Below are positions 54,067 through 62,039 of a stretch of 64,000 nucleotides of DNA, piece after piece. The translations under genes were made by a program, and so were the position numbers. Source of the stretch: Cupriavidus numazuensis (GTDB lineage Bacteria; Pseudomonadota; Gammaproteobacteria; Burkholderiales; Burkholderiaceae). The stretch lies in contig NZ_CAJPVI010000011.1 in the NCBI RefSeq assembly GCF_905397435.1, forward strand, positions 107,353 through 171,352. The letters run 5' to 3'. Position 1 is the first letter of the stretch; each line of letters starts with the position of its first letter. The notes under the pieces were generated by a model. The model did not search any database. It saw only the letters and a list, made by a program, of their open reading frames with translations, and was not told where the DNA came from.

Positions 54067-54084
54067 CTATCTTTAGAATCTTAT
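54067..54084. promoter_or_regulatory. Candidate GntR operator, copy F (pxpA/pxpB)
   Basis: CTATCTTTAGAATCTTAT shares CTATCTTTAGAAT (13 bases) and the preceding CTTGTCTT with copy C; the right arm is shifted (ATAC two bases later). It lies 80 bases before pxpA and 51 before pxpB, in the only promoter region of the F420 operon. Confidence 0.6.
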
Positions 54085-54164
54085 ACTAAGTTCGAAGGCG
54101 ACGACACATCCACCGCTCGCCGGCTTTTGTTGACATCACAGGAATCGAAGGAGGGGAAGGAACA

Positions 54165-54941
54165 ATGGCAATCTCGGTCAACCTGAACGCGGACATGGGC
54201 GAGGGCTTCGGCGCGTACGACATCGGCGACGACGACGCCATCCTGAAGATCATCGGCTCGGCGAACATCGCCTGCGGTTTCCATGCGGGCGATCCGCTCA
54301 CGATGCGCCGCGTGGTCCAGCGGGCCAAGGAGGAAGGCGTCAGCATTGGCGCGCATCCGGGCTTCAACGACCTGTGGGGCTTCGGCCGCCGCCGCATCGA
54401 CATGCGCGCCGATGACCTCGAAAACCTTATCGCCTACCAGATCGGCGCACTGCAGGCGATGGCCGCCTTTGCAGGGGAGAAGGTCACACACGTCAAGCCT
54501 CACGGCGCACTCAACAACATGGCCGCCGAGAACGCCGACTACGCCATGGCCATCGGGCGGGCCATCAAGGCGGTCGACCCCAAGCTGATCTACGTGGCCC
54601 TGTCGGGATCTGAAATGGAAATCGCAGCCGAGAAGCTTGGCCTTCCCCTGGCGCGCGAAGGCTTCTGCGACCGGCTCTACGAAGACGACGGCAATCTGAC
54701 CTCCCGGAAAGTGCCCGGCTCCGTCATCAAGGATCCTGCGCAAGCGGCCAGGCAGGTCGTCCATATGGTGGTCGAAGGCGAGATCATTTCGCGCAATGGC
54801 AAGCGGATCCCGCGAAAGGTCGACACCTTGTGCGTCCACGGTGACGAACCCACCGCCATTGCCCTCGCCCGGACGGTCCGCGAGGCGCTGGAAGCCGCTG
54901 GCGTCAACGTCATCCCCCTCACCGAGATGGCATTGCGCTGA
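54165..54941 (+). CDS. pxpA: 5-oxoprolinase subunit A (LamB/YcsF family)
   Basis: A 258-residue LamB/YcsF protein: ISVNLNADMGEGFGAYDIGD, IIGSANIACGFHAGDPLTM, IGAHPGFNDLWGFGRR and VKPHGALNNMAAENADYA are the signature blocks. PxpA contains the polysaccharide-deacetylase-like catalytic fold of the ATP-dependent 5-oxoprolinase. Strong AAGGAGGGGAAGGAACA before ATG. It is the first gene of the F420-biosynthesis operon; glutamate from oxoproline could feed the polyglutamate tail, or the complex may act on another cyclic amide made by the pathway (inference). Confidence 0.9.
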   Translation: MAISVNLNADMGEGFGAYDIGDDDAILKIIGSANIACGFHAGDPLTMRRVVQRAKEEGVSIGAHPGFNDLWGFGRRRIDMRADDLENLIAYQIGALQAMAAFAGEKVTHVKPHGALNNMAAENADYAMAIGRAIKAVDPKLIYVALSGSEMEIAAEKLGLPLAREGFCDRLYEDDGNLTSRKVPGSVIKDPAQAARQVVHMVVEGEIISRNGKRIPRKVDTLCVHGDEPTAIALARTVREALEAAGVNVIPLTEMALR

Positions 54942-54997
54942 TTCGCCTTCCCCTCATCTTCCCCAAAGCCAACCAAATCCTTCAGCAGGAGTCAGGT

Positions 54998-55678
54998 ATG
55001 CAAACACGACCAACCCTCGCCATCATCGGCGGCACCGGTGCGCTGGGCTCGGGCCTTGCCACGCGCTGGGCCGCAGCCGGCTACACGGTCATCATCGGAT
55101 CGCGCACGGCCGACAAGGCCAAGTCCGCAGCCCTGGAAATCGCGACGGGCAACGGAGCGCCTCCCGTGCGCGGCGAAGACAACGCGACCGCCGCGCGCCT
55201 GGCCGATGTGATCGTCATTGCCGTGCCGTTCTCGCACCACGACGCAACGCTTCGCGAGATCCGCGAGGCGATCATTGATGCCCCTCCCGGCAAGATCATC
55301 GTCGATGCCGTGGTACCCCTGGTGCCGCCGAAAGTTGCCCAGGTCCAGATGCCCGCGCAAGGCTCGGCCGGCCAGATCGCACAGGAGTTGCTGGGCGATC
55401 TCGCACGGGTCGTATCGGCCTTTCACAACGTCGGCGCCGCAAAGCTGCACAACGGCGGCGACATCGGGTGCGACGTGCTCGTTTGCGGAAACGACGCCGA
55501 GGCTCGCGTCGAAGTGATCGCCCTCACCGCAGCGATCGGCATGCGCGGCATCGACGCCGGCCCCATTGCCAACTCCGCCGCGGCCGAAGCGCTGACCTCG
55601 GTCCTGATCGGCATCAACCGGCGCTACAAGGTGGACTGCGCCGGCATCCGGATCACCGGCATCGCTGCCGGCGCATAA
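54998..55678 (+). CDS. npdG: NADPH-dependent F420 reductase
   Basis: A 226-residue Rossmann protein matching the NpdG/Fno family. LAIIGGTGALGSGLATRWAA binds the dinucleotide, GSRTADKAKSAA is the NADP-phosphate site, VVPLVPPKVAQVQMPAQGSA and VVSAFHNVGAAKLHNGG are family-specific. The enzyme transfers hydride between NADP(H) and F420; in bacterial catabolism (as in picrate degraders) it makes F420H2 for LLM enzymes. It lies 56 bases after pxpA and 11 before cofE. Confidence 0.9.
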   Translation: MQTRPTLAIIGGTGALGSGLATRWAAAGYTVIIGSRTADKAKSAALEIATGNGAPPVRGEDNATAARLADVIVIAVPFSHHDATLREIREAIIDAPPGKIIVDAVVPLVPPKVAQVQMPAQGSAGQIAQELLGDLARVVSAFHNVGAAKLHNGGDIGCDVLVCGNDAEARVEVIALTAAIGMRGIDAGPIANSAAAEALTSVLIGINRRYKVDCAGIRITGIAAGA

Positions 55679-55689
55679 GGAGCAGATCG

Positions 55690-56457
55690 ATGAGCACCAC
55701 CATCCAGCTTAGCGCCCTTCCCGACGTGCCCATGATCGAGCCGGGCGACGATCTCGCGGGCGTGCTCATCGAGGCGATCGGCCGCGCGGGAATCCGTCCA
55801 CGCGATCAGGATGTGCTGGTGCTCGCGCAGAAGATCGTCTCGAAATCCGAGGGCCGCTATGTCTCGCTGGACGAGATCGTCCCAACGCCACGTGCTCTCG
55901 ATCTCGCGGAGAAAGTCGGGAAGGATCCGCGCATGGTCGAGCTGATCCTGCGGGAAAGCACCGAGGTGATACGCCATCGTCCGGGCGTACTCGTGGTCGA
56001 GCATCGACTCGGCTTCGTGATGGCGAATGCTGGCATTGACCAATCGAATATCCCACATCCGCAGAACGGTGAATCGGCCCTGTTGCTGCCGGAGGACCCG
56101 GATGCGAGTTGCGCCCGCATCAAGGCGCGCCTGGATGCCGAGTTCGGCGTGAACCTTGGCATCGTCATCAACGACAGCTTCGGCAGGCCATGGCGAAACG
56201 GCGTGGTCGGCGTCGCGCTCGGCGCTGCCGGGCTGCCCTCGGTGATCGACATGATCGGGGAGGCGGACCTGTTCGGCCGAAAGATGCGGGTCACCGAGAT
56301 TGCTTTCGCCGACGAAATCGCCGCGGCGGCCTCGATGGTCATGGGGCAAACCGATGCCGGCCGCCCCGCTATCCATATCCGCGGACTGGCATGGAACGCG
56401 CCGTCCACCGATGCGCGCGCCCTTCTGCGTCCGCGCCAGATTGACATGTTCCGCTGA
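55690..56457 (+). CDS. cofE: Coenzyme F420-0:L-glutamate ligase (CofE)
   Basis: A 255-residue CofE: VLVLAQKIVSKSEGRYVSLD, ANAGIDQSNIP and INDSFGRPWRNGVVGVALG are the conserved blocks that bind GTP, metal and F420. It adds gamma-linked glutamates to F420-0. Length matches stand-alone CofE; the FbiB C-terminal reductase domain is absent here and instead a separate nitroreductase gene occurs at 61318. The start codon overlaps the spacing of GGAGCAGATCG, a clear ribosome-binding site. Confidence 0.93.
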   Translation: MSTTIQLSALPDVPMIEPGDDLAGVLIEAIGRAGIRPRDQDVLVLAQKIVSKSEGRYVSLDEIVPTPRALDLAEKVGKDPRMVELILRESTEVIRHRPGVLVVEHRLGFVMANAGIDQSNIPHPQNGESALLLPEDPDASCARIKARLDAEFGVNLGIVINDSFGRPWRNGVVGVALGAAGLPSVIDMIGEADLFGRKMRVTEIAFADEIAAAASMVMGQTDAGRPAIHIRGLAWNAPSTDARALLRPRQIDMFR

Positions 56458-56473
56458 GACCGAAAGGGGTTCT

Positions 56474-57490
56474 ATGCAAACCGAAGATTCATCCAGCATT
56501 GACGGGCGGAAGCCGCCCCGCGTGGTAGCACTATCGGGTGGCGTCGGTGGTGCGAAGCTTGCGCTCGGGCTCGACACAGTCATCCGCGCCGACGATGGCC
56601 GCCTGACCGTGGCAGTGAATACCGGCGACGACTTCGAGCACCTGGGCCTGCATATCTCCCCAGACCTGGACTCCGTGGTGTATGCGCTGGCGGGCATCAG
56701 CGATCCGCTGCGCGGCTGGGGCCGCGCCAATGAGAGCTGGAACTTCATGCGCGCGCTGGAGGGGCTCGGCGGAGAGGGCTGGTTCTCGCTCGGCGACCGC
56801 GACCTTGCCCTGCACGTCGAACGCAGCCTTCGACTGCGCCAGGGGAACAGCTTGAGCCACGTTACCGCGCACATCGCGGCACGCTTCAATGTCGACGCGA
56901 CCATCATGCCGGTGACCGACGACCCGGTTCGTACGATGGTTCACACCGACACCGGCATACTGCCTTTCCAGCGCTATTTCGTCGGGGAACAGTGCAAGCC
57001 CGCTGTGCAAGGTATCTCCTTCGCGGGTGCCGACCAGGCGCGCGCAAATCCGGCATTGCTCAGCGCACTTGCCGACCCGGCGCTGGACGCCGTTGTACTG
57101 TGCCCGTCCAATCCGTATCTGAGCATCGATCCGATCCTTGCCATCCCCGGCGTACGGGACGCTCTGCGACGCACCACGGCGCCTGTGATCGCGGTATCTC
57201 CGATCGTCCATGGCGAGTCACTCAAGGGTCCAACCGCGAAGATCATGCGCGAACTGGGCATCGAAGTCTCGCCGGCGGCGATCGTCTCCCACTATGGCGA
57301 TCTGATCGATGCCATCGTGGTCGACTCCCAGGATGCTGCCGAAGCGTTCGAGATTGACCTGCCGGTGCTGGCGACGAACATCACGATGCACTGCATGGCC
57401 GACAAGGAAGCCCTCGCGCGCGAGGTTCTTCATTTTGCCCGCACCTTTGGCGCCAGCCACCGCAGCACCTTACAGGAGTGCCTGCCGTGA
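56474..57490 (+). CDS. cofD: 2-phospho-L-lactate (or phosphoenolpyruvate) transferase CofD
   Basis: A 338-residue CofD/FbiA. VVALSGGVGGAKLALGL, VNTGDDFEHLGLHISPDLDS and CPSNPYLSIDPILAIPG are diagnostic. It joins FO to the phospho-acid moiety carried on GDP (lactyl, enolpyruvyl or glyceryl), making F420-0 or dehydro-F420-0. AAAGGGG lies upstream of ATG 56474. Its stop overlaps the cofC start. Confidence 0.93.
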   Translation: MQTEDSSSIDGRKPPRVVALSGGVGGAKLALGLDTVIRADDGRLTVAVNTGDDFEHLGLHISPDLDSVVYALAGISDPLRGWGRANESWNFMRALEGLGGEGWFSLGDRDLALHVERSLRLRQGNSLSHVTAHIAARFNVDATIMPVTDDPVRTMVHTDTGILPFQRYFVGEQCKPAVQGISFAGADQARANPALLSALADPALDAVVLCPSNPYLSIDPILAIPGVRDALRRTTAPVIAVSPIVHGESLKGPTAKIMRELGIEVSPAAIVSHYGDLIDAIVVDSQDAAEAFEIDLPVLATNITMHCMADKEALAREVLHFARTFGASHRSTLQECLP

Positions 57491-58209
57491 ACCCTCTGCG
57501 ACCATGGGCCGTGGTTCCCGTCAAACCATTCGAGCATGCCAAGCAACGCCTCGCATCGTTCCTGTCCGCGCCGGAGCGCGCGGCACTTGCACGCGCCATG
57601 TTCACCGACGTTCTTGACGCGCTCGCCGCCAGTCCGTGGCTGGCTGGCATCCTGGTGGTGACCAATGACAGCATCGCCGGTGCGCAAGCCAGCCGTGCCG
57701 GAGTCACAGTGCTCCCGGACAGCGATGGAGGCCTGTCGGCTGCCCTTGAACGTGCAGCATGCTATCTGACTGCAAACGGTGTGCATGACATGCTGATCGT
57801 ACCGGCGGATGTGCCGCTGATCACGCCCGCGGATATCGAAACCATCGTGTGCGCACATCGCCGCGGACCATCCGTGACCCTGGTGGCAGCCAGTGATGAC
57901 GGCGGCACCAATACCCTGGTCTGCTCGCCGCCCACCGTCATCCCCCTTTCGTTCGGCACGGACAGTTTCAGGCGGCACCGGCAAGCAGCCTGGAGCGCCG
58001 GGGTCGAACCGAAGGTGCTTACCCTGCCCCGCATCGGACTCGATATCGACCGGCCCGCCGATCTGTGCGCGCTGTTGGCACAGCCGGGCCTGACATTCAC
58101 CCACGCCTGCCTGCATGCGTTTGGCGTACCCGAGAGGCTGCCCCAATGGGCAGAGCGCCCGCCCACCGCCGACATCGCGGATTCCCTGACCACCCTACCG
58201 AGGGGCTGA
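57487..58209 (+). CDS. cofC: Phospho-acid guanylyltransferase CofC/FbiD
   Basis: A 240-residue nucleotidyltransferase. WAVVPVKPFEHAKQRLA is the nucleotide-binding start and MLIVPADVPLITPADIE carries the metal-binding Asp. It activates 2-phospholactate, phosphoenolpyruvate or 3-phosphoglycerate with GTP for CofD; known Burkholderiales CofC (Paraburkholderia rhizoxinica) prefers 3-phosphoglycerate. Start: GTG 57487 with AGGAG eight bases upstream; an in-frame GTG at 57478 overlaps that ribosome-binding site. The C-terminal 25 residues are an unusual extension. Confidence 0.9.
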   Translation: MNPLRPWAVVPVKPFEHAKQRLASFLSAPERAALARAMFTDVLDALAASPWLAGILVVTNDSIAGAQASRAGVTVLPDSDGGLSAALERAACYLTANGVHDMLIVPADVPLITPADIETIVCAHRRGPSVTLVAASDDGGTNTLVCSPPTVIPLSFGTDSFRRHRQAAWSAGVEPKVLTLPRIGLDIDRPADLCALLAQPGLTFTHACLHAFGVPERLPQWAERPPTADIADSLTTLPRG

Positions 58210-58210
58210 T

Positions 58211-60637
58211 ATGAAGCCGTCGCACAATTTCCTTTCCGTCTCCGCCCGGCTTACCGAGGCCGAAGCCTACAGCCTGGTCGAGGCCGAACTGCCCGCGCTG
58301 ATGCAGGCCGCAGCGGCCCGCCGCGATGGCGCCCACGGCCACGCGGTGACCTACTCCCGCAAGGTGTTCATTCCGCTGACCCAGTTGTGCCGCGACGTCT
58401 GCCACTACTGCACCTTTGCGCAAGCGCCAAGCAAGCTGCAGAAGCCCTATCTGCTGTTGGACGAGGTACTGGCAATCGCCCGCGCCGGCGCGGCTGCAGG
58501 CTGCAAGGAAGCGCTGTTCACGCTTGGCGACAAGCCGGAGCTGCGCTACGCGGCAGCGCGGGATGCGCTCACCGCGATGGGCCATGACACCACGCTTTCC
58601 TATCTTGCCGAGGCTGCCGACCTGGTGTATCGCGAAACCGGCCTGCTTCCGCATGTCAACCCGGGCCTTCTGAACGAGGACGATATCGCCGCATTGCGCC
58701 GCGTCTCGGTCTCGCAGGGGATCATGCTGGAAAGCAGCTCGGAGCGCCTGTGCCAGCGTGGGGGCGCCCATTTCGGTTCACCCGACAAAGTACCCGCTGC
58801 TCGGCTGCGGACCATCGAGCTTGCCGGCGAAGCAGCTGTACCCTTTACTTCCGGCATCCTGATCGGCATCGGCGAAACCCGTCGCGAGCGCATCGATGCC
58901 TTGCTAGAGCTGCGTCGGCTTCACGACAAGCATGGACATCTGCAGGAAATCATCGTGCAGAACTTCCGTCCCAAAGCCGGTACCAAAATGGCCGACCATG
59001 TCGCGCCCTCGCTGGAAGATCACCTTTGGACCATCGCCGCGGCCCGCCTGATCTTTGATCCGTCGATGACCATCCAGGCCCCTCCCAATCTCAGCCCCGG
59101 CTGCCTGGAACAGCTGATCGGTGCAGGCATCAACGATTGGGGCGGTGTATCGCCGGTCACGCCGGACCACGTCAACCCGGAACTGCCCTGGCCACATCTG
59201 GAAAAGCTGGCCCACGCGACGCGCGCTGCGGGCAAGGAGCTGACCGAACGTCTGGCTATCTACCCCTCCTACGCACGCGACTATCAGCGCTGGACTGACC
59301 CGACCTTCCACACACCGTTGCTGCATTTGCTGGACAGCGACGGCTATCCGAGGACCGACGCCTGGTCGCCGGGCTCGCAGGAGACGCCGCCGGCGACCGA
59401 ACTGGCGCAGGTCACTGCGCCGGCAGTCTTGGGCGTGGGCGCCGACTTGTCGCGCATTCTCGAGAAAGCCGCAAGCGGCACCACGCTGGCCGAGGCGGAA
59501 ATCGTTCGGCTCTTCCGGGCCCGAGGGACGGAATTCTCCGCGGTTTGCGCCGCCGCTGACGCGTTGCGTCGAAAGATGAATGGCGACGTTGTCAGCTATG
59601 TCGTCAACCGGAACATCAACTACACCAACATCTGCACATACCGATGCCAGTTCTGCGCATTTGCGAAGGGCAAGGGCAGCGAGGATCTGCGCGGAAAGCC
59701 GTATGACCTGCCGATCGATGAGATCCAGCGACGCGTGCGGGAAGCGTGGGATCGGGGTGCCACCGAGGTTTGCATGCAGGGCGGCATCCATCCGGCCTAT
59801 ACCGGTGACACTTACCTGGAGATTTGCCGCGCAGTGAAGGCCGTGGCACCTGCCATGCATATCCACGCCTTCTCGCCACTCGAAGTCTGGCAAGGCGCGC
59901 ACACCAAGGGCTTGTCGCTGCGCGATTTCCTTGCCGAACTCAAGGAAGCCGGCCTCAGCACGCTGCCAGGCACCGCCGCCGAAATTCTTGACGACGATAT
60001 CCGGAAGATCATCTGCCACGACAAGGTCACGACCGCGCAGTGGATGGAAGTCATGCGCACCGCCCACGGGTTGGGACTGCGCAGCACGTCGACCATCATG
60101 TTCGGCCACGTGGAGAAATTTGAGCACTGGGCGCGCCATCTGCTGCGGCTGCGCGCCTTGCAACAGGAAACGGGCGGCTTCACCGAGTTTGTCCCCTTGC
60201 CGTTCGTACATATGGAGTCCCCGATCTATCGCAAGGGGCGCTCCCGGCGCGGCCCGAGCTTCCGTGAAGCTGTCCTGATGCACGCCGTGTCGCGCCTCGC
60301 GCTGCACCCGTTGATCCCGAATATCCAGGCGTCATGGGTAAAGATGGGGCCAGAAGGTGTCAAGGCATGCCTGGATGCCGGCGCCAACGATCTGGGCGGC
60401 ACCTTGATGAACGAAACGATTTCGCGAGCCGCCGGTGCGTCGCACGGCCAGGAAATGACCATGCAATCCATGGAGGGCATGCTCCGTGAAATGGGGCGCA
60501 CGCCGCGGCTGCGCAACACGCTCTACGGTACCCCGCCCGCAGAACGCTTCGAGCGCGCCCGGTGCGTGACCACCCCGGCGGAACCGGTCCGCATTTCCCT
60601 CGTGTCGCGCAAGCCAGTGCTCGCGGCGGTGGCCTGA
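58211..60637 (+). CDS. fbiC: FO synthase, fused CofG-CofH (FbiC type)
   Basis: An 808-residue fusion of two radical-SAM enzymes. The N-terminal CofG half carries Cys60, 64 and 67 (CRDVCHYC), and the C-terminal CofH half Cys475, 479 and 482 (CTYRCQFC). CofH couples tyrosine to a ribityl-diaminouracil and CofG closes the ring to FO, the deazaflavin core. The same domain order is found in actinobacterial FbiC. It starts one base after cofC. All genes needed for F420 are thus in one operon. The link between halves (about 390-440) is poorly conserved. Confidence 0.94.
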   Translation: MKPSHNFLSVSARLTEAEAYSLVEAELPALMQAAAARRDGAHGHAVTYSRKVFIPLTQLCRDVCHYCTFAQAPSKLQKPYLLLDEVLAIARAGAAAGCKEALFTLGDKPELRYAAARDALTAMGHDTTLSYLAEAADLVYRETGLLPHVNPGLLNEDDIAALRRVSVSQGIMLESSSERLCQRGGAHFGSPDKVPAARLRTIELAGEAAVPFTSGILIGIGETRRERIDALLELRRLHDKHGHLQEIIVQNFRPKAGTKMADHVAPSLEDHLWTIAAARLIFDPSMTIQAPPNLSPGCLEQLIGAGINDWGGVSPVTPDHVNPELPWPHLEKLAHATRAAGKELTERLAIYPSYARDYQRWTDPTFHTPLLHLLDSDGYPRTDAWSPGSQETPPATELAQVTAPAVLGVGADLSRILEKAASGTTLAEAEIVRLFRARGTEFSAVCAAADALRRKMNGDVVSYVVNRNINYTNICTYRCQFCAFAKGKGSEDLRGKPYDLPIDEIQRRVREAWDRGATEVCMQGGIHPAYTGDTYLEICRAVKAVAPAMHIHAFSPLEVWQGAHTKGLSLRDFLAELKEAGLSTLPGTAAEILDDDIRKIICHDKVTTAQWMEVMRTAHGLGLRSTSTIMFGHVEKFEHWARHLLRLRALQQETGGFTEFVPLPFVHMESPIYRKGRSRRGPSFREAVLMHAVSRLALHPLIPNIQASWVKMGPEGVKACLDAGANDLGGTLMNETISRAAGASHGQEMTMQSMEGMLREMGRTPRLRNTLYGTPPAERFERARCVTTPAEPVRISLVSRKPVLAAVA

Positions 60638-60655
60638 AGCAGACGGAAAGCCGCC

Positions 60656-61318
60656 ATGGACGCCTTGAGACAGCTTCTCCGGAACAACCAGCATTGGGCC
60701 ACAGAAATCCAGACGCGCGACCCGGCATTCTTTGCGCGGCTATCGCGCCAGCAGGCACCCGACTACTTCTGGATCGGATGCTCGGACAGCCGGGTTCCAG
60801 CCAACACGATCGTTGACCTGCCCCCCGGCGAGGTCTTCGTGCATCGAAACGTTGCCAACATGGTCAAGCATGCGGACCTCAACTGCCTGTCGGCGATGCA
60901 GTTTGCCGTCGACATCCTGCAGGTGAAGTACATCATCGTTTGTGGCCACTATGGTTGCGGCGGCGTGCGTGCCGCACTGTCGCGCGAACGCCTTGGCATC
61001 TGCGATAACTGGCTGCGACCGTTGCAGGACCTGGCAGACAAGTACCGCGCGGACCTGGAGGTTCACCAGGACGAAGCCGCCCGTCATGCGCGCTTGTGCG
61101 AACTCAACGTCATCCAGCAAGTCGCAAACGCGTGCCAGAGCACGGTAGTCCAGGACGCATGGGCCCGCGGCCAGGAGCTGTCGGTGCACGGCTGGATCTA
61201 CGGTATCCATGACGGACTGCTGAGAGACCTGGAGGTTTCGGTCATCAACGGACAACACAAGCCCGGTCTCCTGCACCCCAGGGATGCCGCCCGCCACTTC
61301 GCCACGGGAGCATGCTGA
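60656..61318 (+). CDS. Beta-class carbonic anhydrase
   Basis: A 220-residue beta-carbonic anhydrase with zinc ligands Cys42, His98 and Cys101 and the Asp44-Arg46 pair (WIGCSDSRVPAN; CGHYGCGGVR). It converts CO2 and bicarbonate. It lies 18 bases after fbiC inside the operon. A natural partner is the biotin carboxylase encoded at 38439, which consumes bicarbonate (inference). Its stop codon overlaps the next start. Confidence 0.93.
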   Translation: MDALRQLLRNNQHWATEIQTRDPAFFARLSRQQAPDYFWIGCSDSRVPANTIVDLPPGEVFVHRNVANMVKHADLNCLSAMQFAVDILQVKYIIVCGHYGCGGVRAALSRERLGICDNWLRPLQDLADKYRADLEVHQDEAARHARLCELNVIQQVANACQSTVVQDAWARGQELSVHGWIYGIHDGLLRDLEVSVINGQHKPGLLHPRDAARHFATGAC

Positions 61319-61962
61319 TGGGGCTCGATCTCACGGAAATCCTGGCGGAAGCCCTCCGGCCCGCCTCACCCGCCCCGCTGCTGCCGGCGCGCCGATCGAT
61401 CCGCCGGTATCACGACAGGCCGGTTTCGGAGACGCTCATCGACCGTTTGCTCGAATCCGCTGTCGCCGCACCGTCGGCCCACAACCGGCAGCCGTGGCGC
61501 TTCGTCGTGCTGCGCGAAGCAGCCGCCAAGGCAAGCCTGGCAACCGCCATGGGGCGCAAGCTGCGTGCCGACCGCGTGGCTGACGGTGATGCCATCGACG
61601 ACATCGATGCGGACGTCGCGCGTTCCTACGCGCGCCTGACCGGTGCGCCGGCCCTGGTCCTGGTGTGCCTGACGATGAGCGATATGGACACCTACCGGGA
61701 CGAGCACCGCAACCAGGCCGAGTACCTGATGGCCGTGCAGAGTACGGCGATGGCCGGGCAAAACCTTCTGCTCGCGGCCAGCGCTGCCGGTCTCGGAGCA
61801 TGTTGGCTCTGTGCCCCGATGTTCTGCCCCGACACGGTCGTAGAAGCGCTGCACCTGCCTGCGGATTGGCGGCCTCAGGGCGTCATTACGCTCGGTTATC
61901 CGGCCAACACTGGCAAGCCCTATATCCGGCGCTCCATGTCGGACGTTGCACGCAAGCGATAG
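61318..61962 (+). CDS. Nitroreductase-family FMN enzyme, FbiB C-terminal-like
   Basis: A 214-residue nitroreductase-fold protein: PARRSIRRYHDRPVSETLID and APSAHNRQPWRFVVLRE match the C-terminal reductase domain of actinobacterial FbiB, which reduces dehydro-F420-0 to F420-0. As a stand-alone gene beside cofE it probably does the same, which implies the phosphoenolpyruvate route (inference). GGGAG seven bases before ATG 61318 favours this start over ATG 61312. A substrate nitroreductase role is the main alternative. Confidence 0.85.
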   Translation: MGLDLTEILAEALRPASPAPLLPARRSIRRYHDRPVSETLIDRLLESAVAAPSAHNRQPWRFVVLREAAAKASLATAMGRKLRADRVADGDAIDDIDADVARSYARLTGAPALVLVCLTMSDMDTYRDEHRNQAEYLMAVQSTAMAGQNLLLAASAAGLGACWLCAPMFCPDTVVEALHLPADWRPQGVITLGYPANTGKPYIRRSMSDVARKR

Positions 61963-62039
61963 CGCCTGGCCCGCTGCGCAAAGCCCGCGAATTCCCTGGC
62001 AATACAGGTCCACTGCAATCGAACCCTCTGAGGTCATAC

